A DNA stretch of 64,000 nt from Aphanothece sp. CMT-3BRIN-NPC111. Its GTDB lineage: Bacteria; Cyanobacteriota; Cyanobacteriia; Cyanobacteriales; JAHHGU01. The number at the start of each line of letters is the position of its first letter. Within the stretch, counting starts at the first letter, position 1. Shown here piece by piece: positions 44,206 through 53,537 of this stretch. The DNA is taken from assembly GCA_019359765.1 (NCBI GenBank), contig JAHHGU010000004.1:62001-126000 (forward strand), read 5' to 3'. Position numbers and translations under genes: made by a program. The notes beneath the pieces were generated by a model that had not been told where the DNA came from, did not search any database, and saw only the letters and a list, made by a program, of their open reading frames with translations.

Positions 44206-44227
44206 CTAGCTAGTGTAAACTAGCTAG
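44206..44227. promoter_or_regulatory. Inverted repeat upstream of CP12 gene, candidate operator
   Basis: CTAGCTAGT-GTAA-ACTAGCTAG has perfect 9-base arms with a 4-base spacer, about 200 bases before the cp12 start. The symmetry and spacing suit a dimeric regulator, such as a LysR-type factor, which often controls carbon-fixation genes, but no regulator can be named. Confidence 0.4.
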
Positions 44228-44427
44228 CGGTGAACAGCAAAAGACCAAATCTTAAAAGATAAAGATGAATTCAGTCTGGGTGCTAGCGCTTCACATATCA
44301 CATGATTAAGGAGAACTTCTTAAATCACTGGGTTAGTGAAGGCAACTCCAGATTGGAGATTTCTATGCCTTGTCGAGATTAAATAAAGTTTCCTGGACTG
44401 AAGAAAGCAACGGGGACAATGAGACTA

Positions 44428-44649
44428 ATGAGCAACATCGAAGAGCAAATTGAACAAGAGCGCGAGCAAGCTCGGGCTGTATGTGACATTAAGGGCGCAG
44501 CTTCCGGTGACTGTGCAGCTGCCTGGGATGCAGTTGAAGAACTGCAAGCGGAAGCGTCGCACCAGCGGCAGAGCAAGCCCAAGAACTCTCTTGAGCGGTA
44601 TTGCGATGATAATCCTGGTGCAGATGAGTGCCGAATCTACGAGGAATAA
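44428..44649 (+). CDS. cp12: CP12, Calvin-cycle regulatory protein
   Basis: From MSNIEEQIEQEREQARAVCD the 73-residue protein is unmistakable CP12. It has AWDAVEELQAEASHQR and both cysteine pairs (C...C before the AWDAVEEL motif, and YCDDNPGADECR at the end). CP12 is disordered and, when oxidised, bridges GAPDH and phosphoribulokinase to inactivate both in the dark. The in-frame ATG at 44419 adds MRL. The N-terminal disulfide-forming cysteines, often absent in some cyanobacteria, are present here. It is monocistronic. Confidence 0.97.
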   Translation: MSNIEEQIEQEREQARAVCDIKGAASGDCAAAWDAVEELQAEASHQRQSKPKNSLERYCDDNPGADECRIYEE

Positions 44650-44905
44650 AGTTAACCCTTCCCTAAACGCACTTTGCCCTTTGTAGATTCCCAGCATTGG
44701 CAAGCAACGAGAACCCTGTATTAGTTGTTCAAGTTGCTTGTTTTTTGCGTTTATATAAAACTTCTTACAGAAGTAGGGAAAAGGAAACGCAGAAATTCTG
44801 GAGAACGTCTCCCTTAAATGGGCATTTTAAATCACCAAACTAGGAGGATGCGCCTCTTTCCCTCTCAAGTTCGCGCTTGATGGAGTATGTGGCGCAATAA
44901 TTGAG

Positions 44906-45502
44906 ATGAATGATCAACCCTGGCTGCGATCGCTGGTTTGGACAGACTACCGGCTAGCAGTATTGTTTACCGTTATAATCCCCTTGATTCTGCTCATCTG
45001 GGCTTTTGTCCAGAAAGCAGAAGCGATTCAGCGCTTGTTAATCATCTACTGGCGCGTTGCCAGCTTGCTGGCGATTACGGTTTATCTGATGATTGCCGCA
45101 TGGCCAATAGCCTTTTTGTCTTCTTTCCTGGCGCGCATTCTCATTCCTATCTCCCTCTGGTTTTGGGTTGATATAAACGAGGAAATTGACGATCTATCGT
45201 CGCGTCCCCTCAAGCTAGTGCTAACATCGTGGCGCTGGGCTATTACTGTTTATAGTATCTTAGGCACTTTGGCTATCCTTCCTTTCCTGCCTTGTGCATT
45301 TACTCAAGGGACAATTAAGACGCCCTTCTGTAGCGTTTGGTTGGATGCGCCCTGGCTATACAAAGAGTATTTTCATGCTAAGTCCAAACCTGAATTTTTA
45401 GGCTTTCTGGCTATAGTGTGCTTAATAATTTACGTGCTTTATTTGAGCTATTTTGTCCTGATTCGGCTTGGTAAGCAGGGACGCTCAGCAATTCAGCAGT
45501 GA
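44906..45502 (+). CDS. DUF3177 membrane protein
   Basis: The 198-residue protein has five hydrophobic segments (LAVLFTVIIPLILLIWAFV; WRVASLLAITVYLMIAAWP; FLSSFLARILIPISLWFWVD; WAITVYSILGTLAILPFLPC; FLGFLAIVCLIIYVLYLSYF). The overall pattern, including TDYRLAVLFTVI and VDINEEIDDL, matches the cyanobacteria-specific DUF3177 family of unknown function. It follows cp12 by ~255 bases without recognisable features and is probably transcribed independently. Confidence 0.85.
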   Translation: MNDQPWLRSLVWTDYRLAVLFTVIIPLILLIWAFVQKAEAIQRLLIIYWRVASLLAITVYLMIAAWPIAFLSSFLARILIPISLWFWVDINEEIDDLSSRPLKLVLTSWRWAITVYSILGTLAILPFLPCAFTQGTIKTPFCSVWLDAPWLYKEYFHAKSKPEFLGFLAIVCLIIYVLYLSYFVLIRLGKQGRSAIQQ

Positions 45503-45507
45503 CGAAA

Positions 45508-45541
45508 TAATTCGTAATTCGTAATTCGTAATTCGTAATTG
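45508..45541 (+). repeat. TAATTCG heptamer tandem array
   Basis: About four copies of TAATTCG follow the DUF3177 gene. The same unit occurs at 39.31, 40.51 and 40.63 kb. Confidence 0.85.
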
Positions 45542-45750
45542 AAGAGAGTACAACCCACATTCCGCAGGTTGGGGAGCGCTGCAACTAATTTTATAGGTTT
45601 CAGCCCCCAGATTTTGACTAATCACCCAAAGAGTTGAGAATAGGGTCAACAATTCAGTGGTGAGTACAAGCTCCCACGGATGGCAATTACGAATTGGAGC
45701 GCTGCGACTTGACGGATGGCTGCAAAAGTTCTGTTTGATTTGAGCAAGAA

Positions 45751-46050
45751 ATGACTAATACAATTGGCCGGCGTCTAGAGCAATACACTGCCAAGCGTCC
45801 CCAGGAAGTGCTGATTGTCACGGCTGAAATTGCAGGTGTTGAAGACCAAATTGCAATTTTCAAAGGCTATTCTAGTTCTTTGGTGCGGCCGACAGCGTTT
45901 GACCCGGATGTACCTGTGCTGCCAGACGAGGCAAATATTATCTCTATCGATAGGGTCGCCAGCCCTTACAACCCTGAAGCTCCCCGCTTTATACAGCAAG
46001 GACTAAGTTGGGAAACGCTCCAACCATTGTTGTCAGAAGTGGAAGTATAG
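45751..46050 (+). CDS. Small conserved-type cyanobacterial protein (DUF7734-like)
   Basis: A 99-residue protein, MTNTIGRRLEQYTAKRPQEV, with a beta-rich middle (VLIVTAEIAGVEDQIAIFKG YSSSL) and a C-terminal Pro/Asp-rich segment (DRVASPYNPEAPRFIQQGL). The arrangement resembles small proteins shared by cyanobacteria and plastids. No motif gives a function. It precedes the carotenoid oxygenase by 76 bases and may be cotranscribed with it. Confidence 0.65.
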   Translation: MTNTIGRRLEQYTAKRPQEVLIVTAEIAGVEDQIAIFKGYSSSLVRPTAFDPDVPVLPDEANIISIDRVASPYNPEAPRFIQQGLSWETLQPLLSEVEV

Positions 46051-46126
46051 AAGCTGAAGTGCGTGTCAAGCTGAAGATTTGTTAAAAGAAAGAAAGTAGC
46101 TGATTCACTACGCAGGCTAACAAAGC

Positions 46127-47542
46127 ATGACCACAGTTACAGCCAATCCTTATCTTGCTGACAACTTTGCCCCCGTACAGACAGAAATTACAGCTTCAGA
46201 CCTTCCAGTAATTGGTGAGCTTCCTGCTTCTTTGAGCGGAATGTTTGTTCGCAATGGCCCCAATCCTCAGTTTCCACCGCGCGGTCGCTATCACTGGTTT
46301 GATGGGGATGGTATGTTGCATGGATTACATATCAGCAACGGTAAAGCCACCTATCGCAACCGCTATATACAGACACGAGGCTTTAAGCTGGAGCATGAGG
46401 CAGGGCGAGCAATTTGGTCAGGACTCTTAGAACCACCTCAGCCAGATAACCCCTATGGCACTTTTAAGAACGTAGCCAATACTGCCCTGGTATGGCACGC
46501 AGGGCGCTTTTTGGCGCTTTGGGAAGGAGGTGAACCACACGCTATTGAGTTACCCAGTCTCAATACAGTTGGCTCATATACCTATGAAGGCAAGTTAATT
46601 TCTCCCTTCACAGCCCATCCTAAAGTTGATGCCACAACTGGGGAGATGATGTTCTTTGGCTACTCCTTCGGTAGACCGCCGTACCTGCAATATAGTGTGG
46701 TTTCGGCACAAGGGGAACTACTGCGAACGCTTCCCATTGACTTACCTGTGGGAGTGATGATGCACGATTTTGCCATCACGGAACACTACACCATATTTCT
46801 GGATTTGCCCCTAACTTTTCGTCCAGAACGGATGCAAAGGGGACAACCTGCCTTCATGTTTGAGTCAGACAGCCCCAGTCGATTTGGTATCCTTCCCCGC
46901 CACGGAGATAACAGCAATATCCGCTGGTTTGAAGCGCCTCCTTGCTATATCTTCCATACCCTGAATGCCTATGAAGTAGGAGATGAGGTTGTCCTCGTCG
47001 CCTGCCGGATGAATGGCTCGACTGTCCTTGATGCATCAGCACCACCGCAAGAGCATGAGGGTGACAACCCTAGATTACAAAGTGATATTCCTTATCTGCA
47101 CCGCTGGCGGTTCAATCTCAAGACAGGTGCGGTGCAGGAAGAAGCTTTAGATGATCAGGCCTCAGAATTTCCCCGTGTGAATGAGCAACGTCTGGGACAA
47201 TCGACTCGATACGGTTATACTGCCCGGTCGGCACCGGGTTCGATACCCAAATTTGATGGCTTGATCAAGTATGACCTGGAGACTGGTTCCTCCCAGACTC
47301 ATGAATTTGGACGCGGGCGTTATGGGGGCGAAGGAGTTTTTGCTCCGCGTCCAAATGCAACTGCTGAGGATGACGGGTGGCTACTCACCTTCGTCCACGA
47401 CGAGGTGGAAAAAAACTCTGAACTGGTGGTGGTTGATGCCAGCGATATGACAGCAGAACCTGTAGCCCGGATTATCATTCCTCAGCGGGTTCCTTACGGG
47501 TTTCACGGAAGTTGGGTTGGAGAAGCGCAGATAGCCGGTTAA
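46127..47542 (+). CDS. Carotenoid cleavage oxygenase (RPE65/CCD family)
   Basis: The 471-residue beta-propeller enzyme has the N-terminal FVRNGPNPQFPP, HWFDGDGMLHG, and four Fe(II)-binding histidines in FTAHPKVDATTG, GVMMHDFAITEHY, CYIFHTLNAYE and VPYGFHGSWVG. Members cleave carotenoids or apocarotenoids with O2; Nostoc and Synechocystis ACO-like enzymes convert apocarotenals to retinal. It is close to full length. Substrate specificity cannot be read from the motifs. It lies near CP12 in a photosynthesis-rich neighbourhood. Confidence 0.94.
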   Translation: MTTVTANPYLADNFAPVQTEITASDLPVIGELPASLSGMFVRNGPNPQFPPRGRYHWFDGDGMLHGLHISNGKATYRNRYIQTRGFKLEHEAGRAIWSGLLEPPQPDNPYGTFKNVANTALVWHAGRFLALWEGGEPHAIELPSLNTVGSYTYEGKLISPFTAHPKVDATTGEMMFFGYSFGRPPYLQYSVVSAQGELLRTLPIDLPVGVMMHDFAITEHYTIFLDLPLTFRPERMQRGQPAFMFESDSPSRFGILPRHGDNSNIRWFEAPPCYIFHTLNAYEVGDEVVLVACRMNGSTVLDASAPPQEHEGDNPRLQSDIPYLHRWRFNLKTGAVQEEALDDQASEFPRVNEQRLGQSTRYGYTARSAPGSIPKFDGLIKYDLETGSSQTHEFGRGRYGGEGVFAPRPNATAEDDGWLLTFVHDEVEKNSELVVVDASDMTAEPVARIIIPQRVPYGFHGSWVGEAQIAG

Positions 47543-47826
47543 TGAGGCTATCTTGTCATTCTATCCAAGGATTTTCCCACGATACCAAAGTCGGGGGATT
47601 GAGGCTTCTGCGTGTTTTTGGTCATACCAGCGAGAACAATAAACAGATAGCGATCGCGCTTTTAGCTCAGGGATACCTGAAGAGCACACACTGCGCGATC
47701 GCGGCAGGAGTTGCATTGCTCAAAATGCTTTAAGCTGCGGTATCAATCTTGCGCTTCAAATACAATTAGAAGTGCGAACTTGATACATATATTGCAATAA
47801 ATGTCAAGTGCTGCATTTAGAAGTCG

Positions 47827-48903
47827 ATGAAGAAATGGATTTGGGTAACACTGCTAATTACGATTGCAGCAGTTGGGACGATTTTTATTCATAAATACTG
47901 GGATCTGGCTGGTGGGAATTGGCACCCTATGGCACAGACATCGCATCTGACAGACAAAAGCACCCTGTCACAAGCGTCAAGCCAGCAGCAGTATTCAGCC
48001 AGCACTGAAATTGAAAACAGCGCCGTGGCTAGTACGCCCCAAGCTGTCACGGCTCCACAGGTGAGTGCAGAGCGGCTGTTCGCTCATGTCAAGGCTTTAG
48101 CCTTCGAGCGTTATACCCACGTTGAGCGCCGTCGAGCGCGGAACTATATCTCCCAGGTTTTAAAAGCCTCTGGGTGGTCGCCGACGCTGGAATCATTTAA
48201 GGGTGGTGTTAACGTGGTGGCACAGCGACCAGGTATAGACCCAAAAGCTGGAACTATTCTCGTGGCAGCGCATTACGACACTGTGGAAGGCTCACCCGGT
48301 GCTGATGACAATGCCACTGGTGTTGCTACGGTTCTGGAGGTCGCCCGCCTCTTGGGTTCGCGTCCAACACCCCGGACGTTGCAGATTGCATTGTTTGACC
48401 AAGAAGAAGAAGGACTCATCGGCAGCCGTGCTTTCACAAGCAGTGAAGCGCATTTGAGCAACTTACACGGTGCGATCATTCTCGATATGGTTGGCTTTGC
48501 TTGTTATACGCCGGGATGCCAGCAATATCCTACAGGTCTACCGGTCACCCCGCCCACTGACTGGGGAGACTTTATAGCAGTAGTTGGCGATTTAGAACAC
48601 TTGCCGCTACTCAATACCTTCCAGCAAGCTAGCCAACCAAATTTGCCCCCCGTCTTGGCCATACCTATACCGTTCAAAGGCTTAGCCACGCCTGATGTGC
48701 TGCGTAGCGATCATGCACCTTTCTGGTATCAAGGAATTGGTGCGGTGATGGTGAGTGATACTGGTAATTTCCGCACGCCCCACTATCACCAAGCTAGCGA
48801 CACGCCGGAGACTATCGACCAGAAATTTTTTGCGGGAACTGCTCAGATTGTGGTCAACGCCACTGCTACCCTTTTGGAAAGTGGGGAAAACTTGGCAAAA
48901 TAG
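47827..48903 (+). CDS. M28 family zinc peptidase, exported
   Basis: The N-terminal WIWVTLLITIAAVGTIFIHK is a signal or anchor helix. The catalytic domain contains the M28 metal motifs ILVAAHYDTVEGSPGADDNA (His and bridging Asp), FDQEEEGLIGSRAF (Glu pair) and the C-terminal HYHQASDTPETID. It probably releases amino acids or short peptides in the periplasm. Other family members include glutaminyl cyclases, but the motif pattern favours a peptidase. The region before it (47.54-47.82 kb) holds HIP1 sites and a GTCGGGGG-type dispersed repeat. Confidence 0.9.
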   Translation: MKKWIWVTLLITIAAVGTIFIHKYWDLAGGNWHPMAQTSHLTDKSTLSQASSQQQYSASTEIENSAVASTPQAVTAPQVSAERLFAHVKALAFERYTHVERRRARNYISQVLKASGWSPTLESFKGGVNVVAQRPGIDPKAGTILVAAHYDTVEGSPGADDNATGVATVLEVARLLGSRPTPRTLQIALFDQEEEGLIGSRAFTSSEAHLSNLHGAIILDMVGFACYTPGCQQYPTGLPVTPPTDWGDFIAVVGDLEHLPLLNTFQQASQPNLPPVLAIPIPFKGLATPDVLRSDHAPFWYQGIGAVMVSDTGNFRTPHYHQASDTPETIDQKFFAGTAQIVVNATATLLESGENLAK

Positions 48904-49021
48904 GAGCGATCGCTCTTCCAGTTACTCTTTTCTGGTATTGCGCTCTCCCCATCCAACAGCTAGTAAAAAATCTACTGATTCTCTGGTGAACACTACCGAT
49001 CCATTATCCCTCTATACATCA

Positions 49022-51856
49022 TTAGCTGGACAGTTGTGTTTCAGTGGTTCTGAAAGGTTTTAAATCGTTTGCCGCCGAGTCAAAATTAGATGTAGGCAAT
49101 ACAACACCTTGCTGCACTGGAATTTGAATCGAGAACTGTGTTCCTTTTCCTGGTTCTGACTCACACCAGATAGCTCCCTTATGCTTCTCTACAATAATCT
49201 GATAGCTAATCGACAACCCCAATCCAGTACCCTTACCCACTGGCTTTGTGGTAAAAAACGGGTCGAATAGTCGCGATTTTACTTCCTCTGTCATCCCAGA
49301 TCCATTATCCGTAATCCGCACTATGGCACGATCGCAGCCATCCATTTGGGTGCAAATCGTGATTGTGCTACGCTCACACTGCGCGATCGCGCTGGGATTG
49401 TCCCGAATTTCTTCCAGAGAGCAAGTCGTGTTGTCGCTATCCAGGGCATCAATCGCATTGCTCAGGATGTTCATGAATACCTGATTGAGTTGCCCAGCAT
49501 AACACTCCACTAAAGGCAGATTACCGTACTCTTTAACAACTTTAATATCAGGATAATTTGGGTTATGTTTTAATCTATTTTGTAATATTAACAGGGTACT
49601 ATCAATGCCTTCGTGAATATCAACTGGTTTCATTTCCGCTTCATCAAGGCGAGAGAAGTTCCGCAGAGATAGGACAATTTGACGAATACGTTCAGTCCCT
49701 ACTTTCATTGAGGACAGCATCTTGGGCAGATCCTCAATCAGGAAGTCTAGGTCAATATCTTCGGTATGTTTCTGTATTTCAGGGATGAGGTTGGGATAAT
49801 GCTGTTGGTAGAGGCGTACAAGCTCTAGGATATCTTGGATGTATCCATCGGCGTGGTTGAGGTTGCCATAGATAAAGTTAACTGGGTTGTTAATTTCGTG
49901 CGCTACACCAGCAACCATCTGACCCAAGCTGGACATCTTTTCTGTCTGAATTAGTTGAGTTTGGGTTTGCTTCAAATCTTCCAAGGCTTGTTTTAGTTGT
50001 TCAGCTTGAGCCGTGGCAGTGGTAGCAGCAATACGACTTTGCTCATAAAGTTTTGCTTGGTCAATTGCGATCGCTAGTTGGTCAGCAACATCTTGCAGCA
50101 ATTCTACTTCGTAATTATGCCAACGGCGGCGGCAGGTGCCATGTTCGCAGACAATGGCACCAATTTGTCCAGAATGCGGGTGAATTAAGATAGCCAGCAG
50201 TGAAGTTAAACCCAAGGAAGTTAGGCAATCTTGACTAATCAAGTCTAGGTTTGAATATGTCCTGATGTCGTCTATCCGTAGTAGATTTCGCTTGACGAGT
50301 GCATCACCTACTACTGCGAGTACTGGAGTCGCTTTGTTGCTTTCAAAGCTCGACTGAGCCGTTGGATTGCAGGCTTCGTGGCTCAATTCAAAGTAGGCAG
50401 GTTTAATATCGCTCCGATACCAAAGAAATTGACAGCGATCAATATCTAGCAAATTTTGGATTTCGTTTACCGCCGTTCTCAGAATTGTGCCCAAATCCAG
50501 CGAATTACGGATTTCGCTCGATAGATGGCGCTTCAGGAGTGATTCCCGCTTGGTAAGTTTAAGTAATTGGTTTTGCGTCTGTCGCAGACGTTTATTGGCT
50601 GCTGTTAATTCAGTCATCGCTGCCTCTAATTGACGAGACTTCTCCTCCGCCTGACAGCTAGATTGAATTTCCTGGGAAGCATCAGCCAACATATTGATGA
50701 CTAATGTTTTGCTGGTGAAATTTAAATCATCGACTCCTAACCAAGGTTGAGGTTTAATCAGATCATTACTGGCAAAAACAACCTTAAATTGTCCTGTGGG
50801 CAGAATCTTTCCAATCCGGCAGTTTTTCCACAGATGGTTGTTCTCCTCTATCCTTACTAACCCCCCAGGCGCATCGAAAGAAATGCCGTAGGCGGCTTCA
50901 CGAACTCGATCGACATCAAAACAGCCTGCCTTCTCAACGGCTTGCTTCCACAGGTAGACTTGGACATAAGCCGCCTCAATCGGATTGCTGGTGACCCTAT
51001 GATCTCCATACATGGCTTGGAAATTCTGGACAAAAATTCGATTAGCAGGCGTATCTAGGCTCTGAAAATAGCTCAATGCGGTATAGTGACCTGCGGCTGT
51101 TGAGCCGATGCGTCGCAATTCATCTTCAGCAACGCTGACAGCCATGATGGGTATCTCAATAGCCGCGATTCCAGCATCTTTGTACTGTTGATAGAAAGCC
51201 ACGTTGCTATCGCCATTCAGAGTACTGAAGACTACATTTGGTTGAGCTTGCTGAATTTTGGTAATAATCGACTTAAAATCTGTATCACCTAAGGTGATGT
51301 ATTCTTCCCCTAGTAAAGCGCCCCCTTGTTGTTTCAATTGAGCTTTAACAATCTTATTTACTGTTCTAGGAAAAACATAATTAGAACCTACCAAATAAAA
51401 CTTTTTCCCCTTGTTATGGAGCAACCAATTTACCGCTGGCTCAATTTGCTGATTTGGGCAAGCGCCAGTATAGAAAATATTCTTAGAGTATTCCAGTCCT
51501 TCATACTGAATGGGATACCACAGTTGAGAATTGAGCTGCTCGAATACTGGTAATACCGCCTTGCGGCTGACAGAAGTCCAGCAACCAAAAACAGTAGCCA
51601 CCTGATCTTTTTCAATTAGTCTTCTGGCTTTGAATGCAAATTGCTCTGGGTCAGAAGCACCATCTTCAATAACTGGTTCGATACTTTTACCCAGAACTCC
51701 ACCTGAAGAGTTAATTTCTGCGATCGCCATCAATTCAGCATCTTTTAGGGAAGCCTCACTGATTGCCATCGTTCCACTCAGAGAGTGCAACAGTCCAACT
51801 CGCACGGCAGAACCCTCTGCATAAACTGGCTGTTTTTCTCTATTAATTATTTCCAT
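49022..51856 (-). CDS. UrtA-like substrate-binding domain fused to GAF and histidine kinase
   Basis: Residues ~17-375 form a periplasmic-binding-protein fold of the urea/short-amide type ([59 protein letters not shown]). A coiled coil ([20 protein letters not shown]), a GAF-like domain (~450-610) and a kinase core follow: H-box [15 protein letters not shown] with His653, N-box [19 protein letters not shown] and [11 protein letters not shown]. No signal peptide or transmembrane helix is present, so sensing is cytoplasmic. No response regulator is adjacent. Nitrogen or amide sensing is the likely role. Confidence 0.9.
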   Translation of the reverse strand: MEIINREKQPVYAEGSAVRVGLLHSLSGTMAISEASLKDAELMAIAEINSSGGVLGKSIEPVIEDGASDPEQFAFKARRLIEKDQVATVFGCWTSVSRKAVLPVFEQLNSQLWYPIQYEGLEYSKNIFYTGACPNQQIEPAVNWLLHNKGKKFYLVGSNYVFPRTVNKIVKAQLKQQGGALLGEEYITLGDTDFKSIITKIQQAQPNVVFSTLNGDSNVAFYQQYKDAGIAAIEIPIMAVSVAEDELRRIGSTAAGHYTALSYFQSLDTPANRIFVQNFQAMYGDHRVTSNPIEAAYVQVYLWKQAVEKAGCFDVDRVREAAYGISFDAPGGLVRIEENNHLWKNCRIGKILPTGQFKVVFASNDLIKPQPWLGVDDLNFTSKTLVINMLADASQEIQSSCQAEEKSRQLEAAMTELTAANKRLRQTQNQLLKLTKRESLLKRHLSSEIRNSLDLGTILRTAVNEIQNLLDIDRCQFLWYRSDIKPAYFELSHEACNPTAQSSFESNKATPVLAVVGDALVKRNLLRIDDIRTYSNLDLISQDCLTSLGLTSLLAILIHPHSGQIGAIVCEHGTCRRRWHNYEVELLQDVADQLAIAIDQAKLYEQSRIAATTATAQAEQLKQALEDLKQTQTQLIQTEKMSSLGQMVAGVAHEINNPVNFIYGNLNHADGYIQDILELVRLYQQHYPNLIPEIQKHTEDIDLDFLIEDLPKMLSSMKVGTERIRQIVLSLRNFSRLDEAEMKPVDIHEGIDSTLLILQNRLKHNPNYPDIKVVKEYGNLPLVECYAGQLNQVFMNILSNAIDALDSDNTTCSLEEIRDNPSAIAQCERSTITICTQMDGCDRAIVRITDNGSGMTEEVKSRLFDPFFTTKPVGKGTGLGLSISYQIIVEKHKGAIWCESEPGKGTQFSIQIPVQQGVVLPTSNFDSAANDLKPFRTTETQLSS

Positions 51857-52458
51857 AGTGATGTTTCAGCAGGTTTATTTTGTTGGACTACAGCTAGCTG
51901 GTAAAACCACTACTTTTTCTCATCTTTTTACGTTTATAACTCTTTAAAATAACATATTTTAAATTTAATGCTATTTTAAACTAACTATTTTGTTTAAAAA
52001 ATAAAACATACAGATTAAAAAACTTTTATATTTAGATTCCATTGGAAAGCATAATTTAAAAATATATAAGCTTTTATCTTTCTCTTATACACCCTCATTT
52101 ATGATTATTCAGTGATCTAGGATACTTTTTTCTGAAAAAAGAAAATTATACCAAAGAGACATATAACCATATTTTCACCTAGATAGATCAGTTTTGAGGC
52201 GGGATTCCTCGCAGACGTAATGCTAGAACAAAGTCATCAAAGACAGGTTTGACAATAATTCTCAACAAAATAAATTTTTATAATCTTACCATTGATAGAA
52301 GCTTTTTGTCGTTATTAATGATTTTGCGGAATTTTTCCTTGCTCTGCAAGTGCAACTCACACCACACGCACCGCAATGGAAACTTATTGAACTACATAGA
52401 CGTCTAGATGCGTAATGTAGTTCGCACAATCTTTACCATCCCATGGGTGCCGTCAGTT
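51857..52458. other. Long AT-rich intergenic region
   Basis: The region between the divergent kinase and the Asp/Arg-rich protein is strongly AT-rich (51.9-52.3 kb) and could hold promoters for both. An in-frame GTG/ATG extension of the next gene reaches 52408. No other feature is recognised. Confidence 0.45.
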
Positions 52459-53166
52459 ATGGATAGCATAAAATCTTCAAAAAAATTTGTTCCGGTTTCT
52501 CTAGTTTTATTGCTCTGTGCAAGTTCTGGTATTGCAATCAACATGGGCGTTGCAGAGGCTAAACCACCCCGGCATGCACCGGCTTGGGGATATCGTTGCA
52601 AAAATGATGACCGTGCGGCTAGATCCAGTAATGTTGACTGCCAAAAAAACAGAGACCGAAATGACCGTGACGAGGATCGCGACGACGACGATCGCTATGA
52701 CGATGATCGCGACGACGATCGGAGCAGTGGCACCATTTCAGACGGAACGGTTTTATATGTTGAATATACTGGCTCTCGGAGAATTACTATCCCTGAGGAT
52801 GAAAGATATTCTTTGACGCTGAGGGTTACCCGCGATATTAGAAATTCTGATAACAGAGTATTAATTCCCAGAGGCTCTAAAGTTGATGGTGAGTTCCGTC
52901 CTTCCGGCGATGGTGTGAGATTTGTCGCTGATACCCTAACACTGCCGGGTGGTACTCGTTATAGAATTGATGCTACCTCTAGGGTAATTAACGATAACGG
53001 GGATTTGGCTTCTTTGCCCTCTAGAACGATTTCTGATGCAGCCAGGATAGTAATTGGATCGGTTCTGGGCACCGATCGGGACAGCAGAGACAACTCCGAT
53101 GTGATTGTGCTTACTCCAGGTAGAGATCTAGAGTTAACTCTCCGGTCTGACTTACGGGTGCGCTAA
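52459..53166 (+). CDS. Exported protein with Asp/Arg-rich segment, unknown function
   Basis: From MDSIKSSKKFVPVSLVLLLC there is a signal peptide ending near GVAEAKPP. An extended Asp/Arg low-complexity tract (NDRDEDRDDDDRYDDDRDDD) follows, encoded by repetitive GATGACG/GATCGC runs. The C-terminal ~140 residues are a beta-rich domain (ILIPRGSKVDGEFRPSG; FVADTLTLPGGTRYRIDATS; PGRDLELTL) resembling the C-terminal barrel of exported cyanobacterial proteins. The acidic tract could bind cations. The frame also opens at 52408, but that start lacks a signal peptide. Confidence 0.68.
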   Translation: MDSIKSSKKFVPVSLVLLLCASSGIAINMGVAEAKPPRHAPAWGYRCKNDDRAARSSNVDCQKNRDRNDRDEDRDDDDRYDDDRDDDRSSGTISDGTVLYVEYTGSRRITIPEDERYSLTLRVTRDIRNSDNRVLIPRGSKVDGEFRPSGDGVRFVADTLTLPGGTRYRIDATSRVINDNGDLASLPSRTISDAARIVIGSVLGTDRDSRDNSDVIVLTPGRDLELTLRSDLRVR

Positions 53167-53537
53167 AAACTGAACTATGAAGCTGCCAGAAATTAGGCGG
53201 TGATTCGATTTTGGATTTTGGATTTTGGATTGTTCCCTAGGCGGTTAGTCGGGGGCTTGAAACCTATGCGTGTTTTTGGTCAGGGAAGAAGGGTCAAAGA
53301 TGGTAGGCTTTAACCAAAAAGAGACCTCTTGCAAAAATATAAAGAACCCCTCCCCAACCCTCCCCTTAACAAGGGGAGGGAGCCTGATTATTCTTGCTTC
53401 CAGAGTTGGCAAGGGGGGACTGAGGGGGGTAATTTTTTGAATTTTGCAAGAGGTCTAAGGTAAGTAGCGTGGTTCAGCGCCACGATAAAGAGACGCCCCG
53501 GCGGGGTGTCTTTTTGGCTTTCGGAGGTAGTGAATAT
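53167..53537. repeat. Repeat-rich gap before fahA
   Basis: It holds a TTTTGGA heptamer array (53207-53231), a GGGGCTTGAAACCTATGCG dispersed unit (53.24-53.28 kb) and the MITE listed at 53322-53456. No gene is supported. Confidence 0.6.
53322..53456. mobile_element. MITE-like element, copy 1
   Basis: A 135-base element bounded by perfect 15-base terminal inverted repeats AGACCTCTTGCAAAA (53322-53336; complement 53442-53456). The interior holds CCCTCCCC/GGGGAGGG stems and GGGGGGACTGAGGGGGG. A related copy lies at 59174-59297 in opposite orientation, as shown by its CCCTCAGTCCCCCCTT core. No coding capacity, so a parental transposase elsewhere is implied. Confidence 0.7.

Larger units (their letters stand above)
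43818..44427. repeat. Repeat-rich region upstream of CP12 gene
   Basis: A 35-base sequence beginning GATCGCGCC and ending TTTCGGTTTAAAGCC occurs twice (43.94-43.98 and 44.01-44.05 kb). A hairpin GACGTTCC-GGC-GGAACGTC (43991-44009) lies between the copies. The 32-base palindrome and the inverted repeat are listed separately. No coding sequence is seen. Confidence 0.6.
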
